Assembly (NCBI RefSeq): GCF_011808225.1
Contig: NZ_SOYS01000011.1
Span: 62,001 to 126,000 of the forward strand
DNA length: 64,000 nucleotides
Direction of reading: 5' to 3'
DNA from: Cedecea colo
GTDB lineage: Bacteria; Pseudomonadota; Gammaproteobacteria; Enterobacterales; Enterobacteriaceae
Each line of letters starts with the position of its first letter. Position 1 is the first letter of the stretch. Both the position numbers and the translations under genes were made by a program. This document shows, piece by piece, positions 53,487 to 61,416 of this stretch. The notes beneath the pieces were generated by a model. It searched no databases, was not told the origin of the DNA, and worked only from the letters and a program-made list of their open reading frames with translations.

Positions 53487-53882
53487 ATGAGCATTAAACG
53501 TTACGGAGTAGGGGACAGCACCGGTACTGGCGGACAGCGCCTGCCGTTTGCTAAAGCGGTGGAAGCGGGCGGCTGGCTGTACGTTTCCGGGCAAACGCCG
53601 ATGAAAGACGGCGAAGTGGTGGAAGGCGGTATTATCGAGCAGTCCCGCCTCGCGATTCAGAACTGCGTGGATATCATGGAAAGCGCGGGTTACACCCTGG
53701 CGGACGTGGTGCATGTGAAGGTTTTCCTGACCGATGCGCGCTACTTCCAGTCATTTAACCAAGTGTTCAGCGAATTTTTTGCCGACCATCCGCCAGCCCG
53801 GGTTTGCTGTGTGGCCGATCTGGTTGTGGATTGTAAAGTGGAAGTGGATTTGACCTGTTATAACGCTGAGCGCGTAAAATAA
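53487..53882 (+). CDS. RidA/YjgF-family enamine/imine deaminase
   Basis: A 131-residue RidA-fold protein. Conserved parts: LPFAKAVEAGGWLYVSGQTP, QSRLAIQNCVDIMESAGYTLADVVHVKVFLTD and a C-terminal RVCCVADLV, where RidA proteins have the key Arg. RidA proteins hydrolyse reactive enamines and imines made by PLP lyases, which suits the PLP enzyme across the divergent promoter. AAAGGA precedes ATG 53487; the longer upstream frame runs through the REP palindrome. Confidence 0.88.
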   Translation: MSIKRYGVGDSTGTGGQRLPFAKAVEAGGWLYVSGQTPMKDGEVVEGGIIEQSRLAIQNCVDIMESAGYTLADVVHVKVFLTDARYFQSFNQVFSEFFADHPPARVCCVADLVVDCKVEVDLTCYNAERVK

Positions 53883-53888
53883 ATCTGA

Positions 53889-53960
53889 CGTAGGGCGGGT
53901 AAGCGCATGCGCCACCCGCCGCAATAAACGGTAGATGGCGCATGCGCTTATCTACCCTAT
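53889..53960. repeat. REP/BIME-like element between RidA and symporter genes
   Basis: CGTAGGGCGGGTAAGCGCATGCGCCACCCGCC plus GGTAGATGGCGCATGCGCTTATCTACC (read in two units around 53889-53960). Each unit folds on itself, and the two pair with each other in inverted orientation. Confidence 0.8.
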
Positions 53961-54077
53961 AAAAAAATCTACTCATTAAATTATTAACGGTACTCCCTAT
54001 GAAGAGTGCCAACGGGTTTCCTGTATGTTTTTTTCAGGCGGCTAATTTCACCTTAATGATTAATCTGGAAGTGAGCC

Positions 54078-55568
54078 ATGAATAATTACTCTTTTTTAAT
54101 TTGGTTTGCGATTTATGCCTGCGCGATGATTACCCTCGGCTGGTATGTTTCACGTAACCAGAAAAATGGCGATGACTTTTTATTAGGCGGTCGGTCGTTA
54201 CCCATGATTTTAACCCTTGGCTCAACCGTTGGCACCATGGTCGGCACCGGTTCGAGCGTGGGCGCGGTGGGCTTTGGCTACACCAACGGTTGGGCAGGAA
54301 TGCTTTACGGCCTCGGCGGCGCAACGGGTATTTTGCTGGTGGCCTGGCTATTTGCGCCGGTACGTAAAATGCGCTTTATGACCATGAGCGAAGAAATCTC
54401 TTATTACACCGGCGGCAGCAAAATTATTAAAAACGTGGTGGCGATATTAATATTTATTGCTTCTATCGGCTGGCTGGGCGCACATATTCTTGGCGGCGGA
54501 TTATATCTCGCCTGGGCAAGCGGTATTGATATTAATACGGCGAAAGTTATTATTGCTGCGGCCTTTGTGGTTTATGTCGGCATCGGTGGTTATTCTGCGG
54601 TTGTATGGATTGATACCGTTCAGTCGCTCATTCTGTTTGTTGGTTTTATTCTGATGGCGGCGCTTGCCGTGCATCACGTGGGCGGCTGGAGTCACATTCA
54701 GCAGGCCGTTGATCCGGCAGCGCAAAGCCTGTTTGCGGTTGATAAACTCGGCATCCTGCCCGCGTTTTCATTGGCGATGGTGATTGGCGTCGGCGTGCTG
54801 GCAACGCCTTCTTACCGCCAGCGGATTTATTCTGCCAAAACGGTTGGCACGGTGCGTAAATCCTTCGTGATAACCGGCCTGCTGTACCTTGGCTTCTCCT
54901 TCCTGCCTGCGATTATCGGTATGGCGGCTTACACCATGAACCCGTCGCTTGAAAACAGCGGTTTTGCCTTCCTGTTTGCAACGCAGGTCCTGCCGCCGGT
55001 ACTGGCGATGGCGGTGCTGATCGCGGGGATGTCGGCCAACATGTCTTCCGGTAGTTCTGACGCTATTGCCGCGGTTTCAATTATGCTGCGCGATCTCTAT
55101 ACCCTGATTACCGGGCATATGCCCGCGCCGGAAAAAGCGATTCGCATGTCGCGCATTTTCCTCGTGCTGGTGATTGGCCTGGCGCTGCTGTTCGCTCTGA
55201 CCTCCAACGACATCATCGGCTATATCACCAAAATGATTTCGATGATTATGTCCGGGATGTTCATCTGCTCGATACTGGGACGCTTCTGGACGCGCTTTAA
55301 CTGGCAGGGCGCGCTGGCAGCCCTTATCGGCGGGGCTGGCGCTTCTTTGGTGGTGCTGTTAAACGAGAGCTGGACGAACTTCTGGGGCAACCCAGTGGTG
55401 CCGTCCGTGCTGGCGAGCCTGAGCTGTGCGGTGATTGTTACGCTGGTCACTCCGGCCAGCAAAATGAGCCGAGAAGAGGCGCTGGAAATGATCACCCGCG
55501 AACGCGAGAACCAGCCGGAAGCCGTGCCGGTGCCGCTGGGTAAACGCGCTACGGGGAACGCACGATGA
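54078..55568 (+). CDS. Sodium:solute symporter family (SSS) transporter
   Basis: A 496-residue permease with about 13 membrane helices. The SSS hallmarks GGRSLPMILTLGSTVGTMVGTGS and SANMSSGSSDAIAAVS (sodium-site serines) are visible. It most likely imports the amino acid or amino-sugar acid handled by the flanking enzymes. Its stop overlaps the dgoK ATG by 4 nt. The specific substrate cannot be read from sequence. Confidence 0.88.
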   Translation: MNNYSFLIWFAIYACAMITLGWYVSRNQKNGDDFLLGGRSLPMILTLGSTVGTMVGTGSSVGAVGFGYTNGWAGMLYGLGGATGILLVAWLFAPVRKMRFMTMSEEISYYTGGSKIIKNVVAILIFIASIGWLGAHILGGGLYLAWASGIDINTAKVIIAAAFVVYVGIGGYSAVVWIDTVQSLILFVGFILMAALAVHHVGGWSHIQQAVDPAAQSLFAVDKLGILPAFSLAMVIGVGVLATPSYRQRIYSAKTVGTVRKSFVITGLLYLGFSFLPAIIGMAAYTMNPSLENSGFAFLFATQVLPPVLAMAVLIAGMSANMSSGSSDAIAAVSIMLRDLYTLITGHMPAPEKAIRMSRIFLVLVIGLALLFALTSNDIIGYITKMISMIMSGMFICSILGRFWTRFNWQGALAALIGGAGASLVVLLNESWTNFWGNPVVPSVLASLSCAVIVTLVTPASKMSREEALEMITRERENQPEAVPVPLGKRATGNAR

Positions 55569-56419
55569 GTGAGAGCTATATCGCCGTTGACTGGGGCTCA
55601 ACGCACCTGCGCGCCTGGCTGTATCGGGACGGGCAGTGCGTGGATAGCCTGCAATTTCCCTGCGGTGTGGGTCGCCTGGAGGAGCAAACCGCGCGTGAAG
55701 CGTTCGATAAATACATTGAACCGTGGCGCAAACCGGGCGGCGTACCGGTGGTAATGGCCGGCATGATCGGCAGCGATGCGGGCTGGCAGCCCGTACCGTA
55801 TCTGGCGTGCCCGGTGTCGCTGCATGAGTTGAGCGTGCAACTTTATGAAGTGGCACCGCAGGTGTGGATCGTACCGGGTTTGAAAACGTCCCGGAACGTG
55901 ATGCGCGGCGAAGAAACGCAGCTGCTGGGCGCGATGCAGCTTGCTCCCGCTTCCTGCTATGTTTTGCCCGGCACGCACAGTAAATGCGTGCGGGTGGTGA
56001 ACGGTGCGGTAAGCCACTTTTCTACCGCGATGACGGGCGAACTGCATCACGTCCTGATGAACCATTCGCTAATTGGCAAAGGGCTGCCGGAGCAGCGCGA
56101 CGATAATGTAGCGTTTCAGGCAGGTTTACAGCGCGGCCTGGATACCCCGCCGCTCGTTAACCAGCTTTTTGAAGCGCGCGCGACGCGAGTGCTGGGCGAG
56201 CTACCTTCTGAATCCGTCAGCGACTGGCTTTCAGGTTTGCTGATTGGCGCAGAAGTGGCGGCGATGGAGAGGGCAGGAAACGTGACGCTGGTAGGAGGCA
56301 AAGCGCTTTGCCGCCGCTATCGGCAGGCGTTTGAAAAGGCCGGTATTACAGCCGATGAAATAGCGGGCGACGCCGCTTTCCAGCAAGGGATAAGGAGCAT
56401 TCTTGATGCAAGACGCTAA
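55565..56419 (+). CDS. dgoK: DgoK, 2-dehydro-3-deoxygalactonokinase
   Basis: A 284-residue DGOK-family kinase. The ATP-binding start YIAVDWGSTHLRAWLYRDG, the central PGTHSKCVRV and MTGELHHVLMNHSLIG, and the late GLLIGAEVAAMERA all match E. coli DgoK closely. It phosphorylates 2-keto-3-deoxy-D-galactonate at C6. No DgoD or DgoT is encoded nearby, so KDGal must come from another reaction. It overlaps the next gene by 14 nt. Confidence 0.92.
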   Translation: MSESYIAVDWGSTHLRAWLYRDGQCVDSLQFPCGVGRLEEQTAREAFDKYIEPWRKPGGVPVVMAGMIGSDAGWQPVPYLACPVSLHELSVQLYEVAPQVWIVPGLKTSRNVMRGEETQLLGAMQLAPASCYVLPGTHSKCVRVVNGAVSHFSTAMTGELHHVLMNHSLIGKGLPEQRDDNVAFQAGLQRGLDTPPLVNQLFEARATRVLGELPSESVSDWLSGLLIGAEVAAMERAGNVTLVGGKALCRRYRQAFEKAGITADEIAGDAAFQQGIRSILDARR

Positions 56420-57014
56420 ACCTTTAGTCGCGATTTTGCGCGGCATTTATCCCCACGAGGCCAGCGATCACGTGGGTTCACTTATTAAAGAAGGGTTTCG
56501 CTATATCGAGATCCCTCTGAATTCGCCGAACTGGCAGCAGAGTATTCCGCAGATGGTGGAGCACTATGGCAGCCAGGCGTGCATTGGTGCCGGAACGGTG
56601 TTGCAAATCGAGCAGGTAGATTTCCTGGCGCAGGCCGGGGCGAAGCTTGTGGTAACGCCGAATACCAATCCGGCGGTGATCCGCCGGGCGGTTGATGCGG
56701 GTATGCTGGTTTGTGCCGGCTGCGCCACAGCCAGCGAGGCTTTTACCGCGCTGGAAGCCGGGGCGCAGTGGTTGAAGATTTTCCCGTCGTCAGCTTTTGG
56801 CCCGGCCTATATTTCGGCGTTAAAAGCGGTGCTGCCGTCTTCCGTGCCGGTACTGGCGGTTGGTGGAGTAACGCCGGAAAATCTGGGTGAATATTTGCGG
56901 GCAGGCTGCGCGGGCGCGGGGCTTGGTAGCGATCTGTATCGCGCCGGACAAAGCGTGGAGACGACGAGGGCTCAGGCCAGAAGGTTTATGAAAGCTTTTA
57001 TCCCCTCACCTTAA
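56406..57014 (+). CDS. dgoA: DgoA, 2-dehydro-3-deoxy-6-phosphogalactonate aldolase
   Basis: A 202-residue class I aldolase of the KDPG/KDPGal family. PLVAILRGI at the start, EIPLNSPNW (catalytic Glu region) and LKIFPSSAFGP with the Schiff-base lysine (about residue 125) are visible. GGVTPENLGEYL follows. Closer to E. coli DgoA than to Eda (NSP, PSSAFGP). It yields pyruvate and glyceraldehyde 3-phosphate. ATG 56406 with AAGGAG 9 nt upstream is chosen over the TTG one codon earlier. Confidence 0.93.
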   Translation: MQDAKPLVAILRGIYPHEASDHVGSLIKEGFRYIEIPLNSPNWQQSIPQMVEHYGSQACIGAGTVLQIEQVDFLAQAGAKLVVTPNTNPAVIRRAVDAGMLVCAGCATASEAFTALEAGAQWLKIFPSSAFGPAYISALKAVLPSSVPVLAVGGVTPENLGEYLRAGCAGAGLGSDLYRAGQSVETTRAQARRFMKAFIPSP

Positions 57015-57133
57015 TCCTCTTTCCAAAGGGGAGAGGAAACTGAAAGGAGGCTTGTTCTGTCTTCCCAAAGGGGAGAGGAAACTAAAAGGACGCTTATTTT
57101 CCTTCCCCCTTTCAGGAAGCGGGCCGGGGTGAG
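57003..57133. repeat. Large palindromic repeat, CCCTCACC...GGGGTGAG family (copy 2)
   Basis: A 131-bp element at the end of the dgoA gene, beginning CCCTCACCTTAATCCTCT and ending GGGCCGGGGTGAG. Inside are two direct copies of a block around CCAAAGGGGAGAGGAAACT (first at about 57023, second at about 57065). Its first nucleotides belong to the dgoA reading frame and supply its last residues. It separates dgoA from the convergent rpiR-type gene. Confidence 0.75.
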
Positions 57134-57136
57134 AAA

Positions 57137-58000
57137 TTAATCCCCTAACGGCTGCCTGTCCACGCCACCACGATGACTATCCAGCGCCAGCTTGATACGC
57201 CGTAGCCGGTCTTTCGCCTGGTTCTTATTCGCCATTGCCAGCTCCGTTGCCAGCACGTCAACCATCGCCAGCATCGCGTAGCGTGAAGTGCTCGGCTTAA
57301 AGATGTAGTCGTTTTCCCGCACGATAAGCGGCAGGACGAGATCGGCATTGGCTGCCAGCGGTGAATCCTGCGGCGTAATAGCGATAACCTTTGCGCCGTA
57401 CTGTCTTGCCATCGCAGCACTTTCAATGATTTCCGGCGTATAGCCGCCCAGCGAAAGCGCAAGCACCACGTCATTTGGCGTCACGGCGGAACACATCATT
57501 CTGACCAGCAGGCCGTCGCTCTGGCTGACTACCGGCAGGCCAAGGCGGAACAGGCGAAACTGCACTTCCTGAGCGCAAATCGTTGAGCCGCCGCCCATGC
57601 CAATCGCCAGTATTTGTCGCGCATCGCTCAGCCACCCGACGGATTTTTTCAGGGAACCGGGATCGAGCGCCCGACGATTAATATCCAGTACGTTAATGAT
57701 AGTTTCGTAGATACCCTGCACGCCTTCAAGGTCCGGCACGTCGAGAATAAAGCGCTGCCCGACGGCCAGCGACTGCGCGAGTTTCACCTTCAGCTCCCGA
57801 ACATCTTTGCAGCCAATCGCTCGCGCAAAACGGGTAATCGACGCCTGGCTTGACTCGGTAAGCCGCGCCATTTCTGCAATCGGTAAAGTGGCTGCCGATT
57901 GCACGTCATCAAGAATAAATTGCGCGATGCGCTTTTCCGTCGCGGTAAGTTCCACAAAGCGGTCGGTGATGCAGGAAATAATGTCGATGGAGAAAGCCAT
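57137..58000 (-). CDS. RpiR-family transcriptional regulator
   Basis: A 287-residue regulator. The N-terminal RpiR HTH (about 1-78) shows RIAQFILDDVQSAATLPIAE then RLTESSQASITRFARAIG. The C-terminal SIS sugar-phosphate-binding domain (about 115-250) shows AIGMGGGSTICAQ and VLALSLGGYTPEIIESA. ATG 58000 matches the family start; the 34-codon longer frame crosses the promoter palindrome. It closes the catabolic island and likely senses KDGal-6-P or a related phosphate. Confidence 0.88.
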   Translation of the reverse strand: MAFSIDIISCITDRFVELTATEKRIAQFILDDVQSAATLPIAEMARLTESSQASITRFARAIGCKDVRELKVKLAQSLAVGQRFILDVPDLEGVQGIYETIINVLDINRRALDPGSLKKSVGWLSDARQILAIGMGGGSTICAQEVQFRLFRLGLPVVSQSDGLLVRMMCSAVTPNDVVLALSLGGYTPEIIESAAMARQYGAKVIAITPQDSPLAANADLVLPLIVRENDYIFKPSTSRYAMLAMVDVLATELAMANKNQAKDRLRRIKLALDSHRGGVDRQPLGD

Positions 58001-58031
58001 AGCGCGTCCTGAAAAATAAAGATAAATGACC

Positions 58032-58044
58032 GGTACTTTGTACC
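58032..58044. promoter_or_regulatory. Palindrome GGTAC-TTT-GTACC upstream of the RpiR gene
   Basis: A perfect 5-3-5 inverted repeat 32 bp upstream of the rpiR-type start codon and in the gap shared with the EamA gene. It is a candidate auto-operator for the RpiR protein. A related but imperfect repeat GGTACTC-N8-GAGTGCC lies upstream of the symporter (about 53990-54011). Confidence 0.4.
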
Positions 58045-58199
58045 ATAAATATATTCTGGCAGGGAAAAATGGTGGCAGACGCCCACGTTTTCCCTCCGGC
58101 AACGGCCATAACTGGTAGGGGAAATAACGAGCAATTTTTTTCTATTCACGGATAATGTCGGATTCTGAAACGACAGTTTATTTTTGTAAGGGATCGCGC

Positions 58200-59123
58200 G
58201 TGGAAAGCAACGTATCGCTGTTTACCCATAAAAAATTTGCATGGATGTGCGCCGCTTTCTGTTGCCTGCTGTGGGGAAGCGCATACCCGGCGATTAAAAA
58301 TGGTTATGAAATTTTTGCGATAGCCATCGACGATTTGCCCGGTAAAATCGTCTTTGCCGGTTATCGTTTCGTTATCGCCGGGCTTTTACTGCTGGCATTT
58401 GCGGTTGTGCAGGGTAAGCCGATCGGGCGTTTGTCCCGCGGGCAGTTTTCTCAGCTGGTGGCTTTAGGCGTGACGCAAACCGCTTTGCAGTACATCTTCT
58501 TTTATATCGGCCTTGCTTATACCACCGGCGTGAAAGGGTCGATCATGAACGCGACCGGGACTTTTTTCAGCGTGCTGCTGGCGCACTTCATTTATCATAA
58601 TGACCGGCTTAGCATGAATAAAATCGTCGGCTGCGTGCTGGGTTTTGCTGGCGTGATGGTGGTGAACTTTAACAGCCAGCTGATGGATTTTAGCTTTAGC
58701 TGGATGGGCGACGGCTTCGTGGTGCTGGCGGCGTTTATCCTTTCCGCCGCGTCGCTGTATGGTAAACGCATCTCGCAGACTGTCGATCCCACGATTATGA
58801 CCGGCTGGCAACTGGCGACAGGCGGCGTGGTACTTACCATAGGCGGTTACCTGGCGGGAGGAGCGCTTGCGTTTCACGGCTGGGAATCGGTGGCGATTCT
58901 GGGTTATCTGGCGCTGCTCTCTTCCGTGGCTTTCGCGCTCTGGAGCCTGCTGCTGAAATATAATCGCGTGGGGATGATTGCGCCGTTTAATTTCCTGATC
59001 CCCGTTTCCGGCGCCGTGCTTTCGGCTATTTTCCTGCAGGAAAGCATTCTGGAATGGCGCTATGCCCTCGCGTTAGTGCTGGTATGTTTTGGGATCTGGC
59101 GAGTCAACGTGACGCGCGGATAG
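58200..59123 (+). CDS. EamA/DMT-family drug/metabolite transporter
   Basis: A ~307-residue membrane protein with ten helices arranged as two EamA repeats (about residues 15-145 and 165-300). CCLLWGSAYPAIKNGYE opens the first, and VVLAAFILSAASLYGKR the second. GTG 58200 is chosen because AAGGGA lies 6 nt upstream; ATG 58155 in the same frame would add 15 residues. Exporters of this class move amino acids or metabolites; the substrate is unknown. Divergent from the RpiR gene, so it could export excess intermediates of the island. Confidence 0.8.
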   Translation: MESNVSLFTHKKFAWMCAAFCCLLWGSAYPAIKNGYEIFAIAIDDLPGKIVFAGYRFVIAGLLLLAFAVVQGKPIGRLSRGQFSQLVALGVTQTALQYIFFYIGLAYTTGVKGSIMNATGTFFSVLLAHFIYHNDRLSMNKIVGCVLGFAGVMVVNFNSQLMDFSFSWMGDGFVVLAAFILSAASLYGKRISQTVDPTIMTGWQLATGGVVLTIGGYLAGGALAFHGWESVAILGYLALLSSVAFALWSLLLKYNRVGMIAPFNFLIPVSGAVLSAIFLQESILEWRYALALVLVCFGIWRVNVTRG

Positions 59124-59140
59124 TTTACAAAATCGTCGTT

Positions 59141-59185
59141 TGCAGGCCATTATTTATCCATCTTTCACGGATAAAAGGGCCTGCA
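59141..59185 (+). promoter_or_regulatory. Hairpin covering the yghX ribosome-binding site
   Basis: TGCAGGCC (59141-59148) pairs with GGCCTGCA (59178-59185), and inside it TTATCC (59154-59159) pairs with GGATAA (59169-59174). The AAGGG ribosome site (59175-59179) lies in this structure, and the stem ends 1 nt before ATG 59187. Confidence 0.5.
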
Positions 59186-59186
59186 G

Positions 59187-60074
59187 ATGACCAGAATGAC
59201 AGCGAAAGATTTCCCTCCTGAGCTTCTCGAATACTTCGATTTTTATGTGCATGGCAAAATCAGCAAGCGCGAGTTTCTTGATCTGGCGTCTAAGTTCGTC
59301 GTTGGCGGCCTTTCTGCCGTGGCGCTCGGCACGCTGCTGACGCCCAACTACGCTTTTGCGCAGCAGGTAGAATTTACCGATCCCGATATTTTGCCGGAAT
59401 ATATTCATTATCCTTCGCCGCAGGGGCACGGCAGCGTGAAGGGCTATTTTGTGAAGCCCGCAAAGGCGACGGGGAAAGCGCCTGCCGTGGTGGTGGTTCA
59501 TGAAAACCGGGGCCTGAATCCTTATATCGAAGATGTGGCGCGGCGCGTTGCGAAGGCGGGATTTATCGCGCTGGCACCGGACGGATTAAGCTCGGTCGGT
59601 GGCTATCCGGGCAACGATGAAAAAGGTCGCGAGCTACAGCAGCAGGTCGATCCCAACAAGTTAATGAACGATTTCTTTGCCGCAATAGAATTTCTGCTGC
59701 ACCACGAAGCGACGAACGGCAAGATCGGCATTACCGGGTTCTGCTACGGCGGCGGTGTGGCGAACGCTGCGGCAGTAGCTTATCCGGAGCTGGCTGCGGC
59801 GGTGCCTTTCTACGGCAGGCAGCCGAAAGTGGAAGATGTGCCGCGCATCAAAGCGCCGCTTTTACTGCATTATGGCGAGCTGGATTCCCGCATCAACGAA
59901 GGCTGGCCCGCCTATGAGGCCGCGCTGAAAGCCAATAACAAAATCTACGAAGGATATATTTACCCCGGTGTGAATCATGGTTTCCATAACGATTCGACCC
60001 CGCGTTACGATAAAGCGGCGGCAGAGCTGGCGTGGAAGCGGACGATCGACTGGTTTAATAAATATCTGGTTTAA
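59187..60074 (+). CDS. yghX: YghX, dienelactone hydrolase family protein (intact)
   Basis: A 295-residue alpha/beta hydrolase. The N-terminus (about 20-52, [20 protein letters not shown] then LLTPNYAFA) carries a hydrophobic segment resembling an export or anchor signal. The nucleophile elbow is GFCYGGG (Cys), with Asp in GELDSRINE and His in GVNHGFH. It is very close to E. coli YghX, which is interrupted in K-12 but whole here. Substrate unknown. Confidence 0.9.
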   Translation: MTRMTAKDFPPELLEYFDFYVHGKISKREFLDLASKFVVGGLSAVALGTLLTPNYAFAQQVEFTDPDILPEYIHYPSPQGHGSVKGYFVKPAKATGKAPAVVVVHENRGLNPYIEDVARRVAKAGFIALAPDGLSSVGGYPGNDEKGRELQQQVDPNKLMNDFFAAIEFLLHHEATNGKIGITGFCYGGGVANAAAVAYPELAAAVPFYGRQPKVEDVPRIKAPLLLHYGELDSRINEGWPAYEAALKANNKIYEGYIYPGVNHGFHNDSTPRYDKAAAELAWKRTIDWFNKYLV

Positions 60075-60078
60075 GCGG

Positions 60079-60107
60079 GGCCGGATAAGCGTAGCGCCAC
60101 CCGTCGC
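60079..60107. repeat. REP-like unit after yghX
   Basis: GGGCCGGATAAGCGTAGCGCCACCCGTCGC, shown here as one unit of the family with a short stem. It separates the convergent yghX and cyclase genes. Confidence 0.65.
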
Positions 60108-60111
60108 AATA

Positions 60112-61077
60112 TTATGTTTGCAGCAGAATGGCCGTACCCGCAGCGATGCCGTTTTTACCGGTGCGTTTAATAAGATACATGGCCTCATCGGCGCGGATTA
60201 ACGCGTCGGTGAAATTGTCATTTTCCCAGGACTCATCGATGCCGATTGATGCGCCAACGTTAGCGGCGCCGTTGCCTAATTCAAACGGGGTAATGGCGGC
60301 GTCCAGACAGCGTCTGGTTATGTCGCCAATTTCCGGCCGATCCAGCGTCCAGGGCATCAGCAAAATGAATTCATCGCCGCCAATGCGGCCAATGGTGACC
60401 TCTGGCGGGCAGGCGTCGCGCAGGCGCAGGCTAAGCTGGAGCAGCACTTCGTCCCCGCTGCGGTGACCGAAGGTGTCGTTAACGTTTTTAAAGTCATCCA
60501 GATCGATAAAGGCTACACAGAGCGGCCCAAGCTTTTTCATCAGATCGAACTGCGCGTGCAGCGCGTGACGGTTGGTTAACCCGGTCAGCGGGTCGTGGTT
60601 GGCGAGATTGGCAAGCTGCTGTTCGTACTGCTTTTCTTTGGTCATATCGATATGGGTGCCGGTGACTTTGAGCGGCTTTCCGCCATTGTCCCATTCGGTT
60701 ACCCTGCCACGATCCAAAACCCAGGTGACGTTGCCGTTTTTGGCCTGCATGCGATGCAGTGCTTCATAAAACGGAGCTTTGCCGTCGAGATGATTGTAAA
60801 ACGCCGACAGCACCATCTCCTTATCTTCCGGATGCAGATGCTCACGCCACACCTCGAAATGAGCGCTAAGTTCTTTGGGTTGATAGCCCAGCATTGAACC
60901 CCATCGGCGATTAAAAATGACCAGCTTGCCGCTGGGTATATCCAGCTGCCACAGGCAAAGACCGGTGCCGTCCAGAGCCGCACTGAGCTTGTTTCGCGCG
61001 TCGTGTGCGATTCTTCTGAGCCGGGCATTATGCTTTTTGAGGTTCTGGATCTGCTGCCTGAGAGCGTCTTCGGACAT
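60112..61077 (-). CDS. Diguanylate cyclase with PAS sensor (PAS-GGDEF)
   Basis: A 321-residue cytosolic protein. A short N-terminal coiled coil (QQIQNLKKHNARLRR), a PAS/PAC domain (about residues 30-150, GLCLWQLDIPSGKLVIFNRR) and a GGDEF domain (about 160-315) with the intact active site RIGGDEFILL. The RxxD inhibitory site expected five residues before GGDEF is absent, so product inhibition may be missing. It should make c-di-GMP, in opposition to PdeC elsewhere in the window. No strong ribosome site precedes ATG 61077. Confidence 0.88.
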   Translation of the reverse strand: MSEDALRQQIQNLKKHNARLRRIAHDARNKLSAALDGTGLCLWQLDIPSGKLVIFNRRWGSMLGYQPKELSAHFEVWREHLHPEDKEMVLSAFYNHLDGKAPFYEALHRMQAKNGNVTWVLDRGRVTEWDNGGKPLKVTGTHIDMTKEKQYEQQLANLANHDPLTGLTNRHALHAQFDLMKKLGPLCVAFIDLDDFKNVNDTFGHRSGDEVLLQLSLRLRDACPPEVTIGRIGGDEFILLMPWTLDRPEIGDITRRCLDAAITPFELGNGAANVGASIGIDESWENDNFTDALIRADEAMYLIKRTGKNGIAAGTAILLQT

Positions 61078-61163
61078 TGACCATGGTTATGTTCAAATAA
61101 TATTCATTTTTAACATTTATTAATGAGTTGTAAATATGGCCCGCGAAAAACTTATGCAGATAG

Positions 61164-61322
61164 CTACCCAGCTTCCATTTTTGCCTGCTTACGCGATAAA
61201 AAATTAGACATCAATAAACGAGACGCCACAGCCAGCGTGAGCAGCATTATCGACAAAAACGTGCGGGTCAGCAGAGAGGTGATGGCGCTCGGGCAACTGC
61301 TGTAAAACATAGCCGTCGCCAT
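61164..61322 (-). CDS. Predicted small membrane protein, possibly Fur-controlled
   Basis: A 52-codon frame from ATG 61322 (an ATG 12 nt downstream is an alternative). It encodes one hydrophobic stretch, SLLTRTFLSIMLLTLAVASRLL (split here as SLLTRTF and LSIMLLTLAVASRLL), and a basic tail FLSRKQAK. It has no recognised family. The Fur-like box (61330-61344) lies directly upstream. Ribosome site weak. It might be chance, so confidence is low. Confidence 0.4.
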   Translation of the reverse strand: MATAMFYSSCPSAITSLLTRTFLSIMLLTLAVASRLLMSNFLSRKQAKMEAG

Positions 61323-61329
61323 TTTTAAA

Positions 61330-61344
61330 TGAAAGTAATTATCA
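61330..61344. promoter_or_regulatory. Fur-like box
   Basis: TGAAAGT-A-ATTATCA matches the 7-1-7 Fur inverted repeat TGATAAT-N-ATTATCA at 12 of 14 positions, with one half perfect. It lies between yghU's 3' end and the small ORF at 61164. Confidence 0.5.
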
Positions 61345-61416
61345 TTTATTAGGCGTGTGGATAATTTCCGGGCAGGGATAACCCGGCAGAGCGCCGGGTC
61401 GTTTTGCGCAGGAAGG

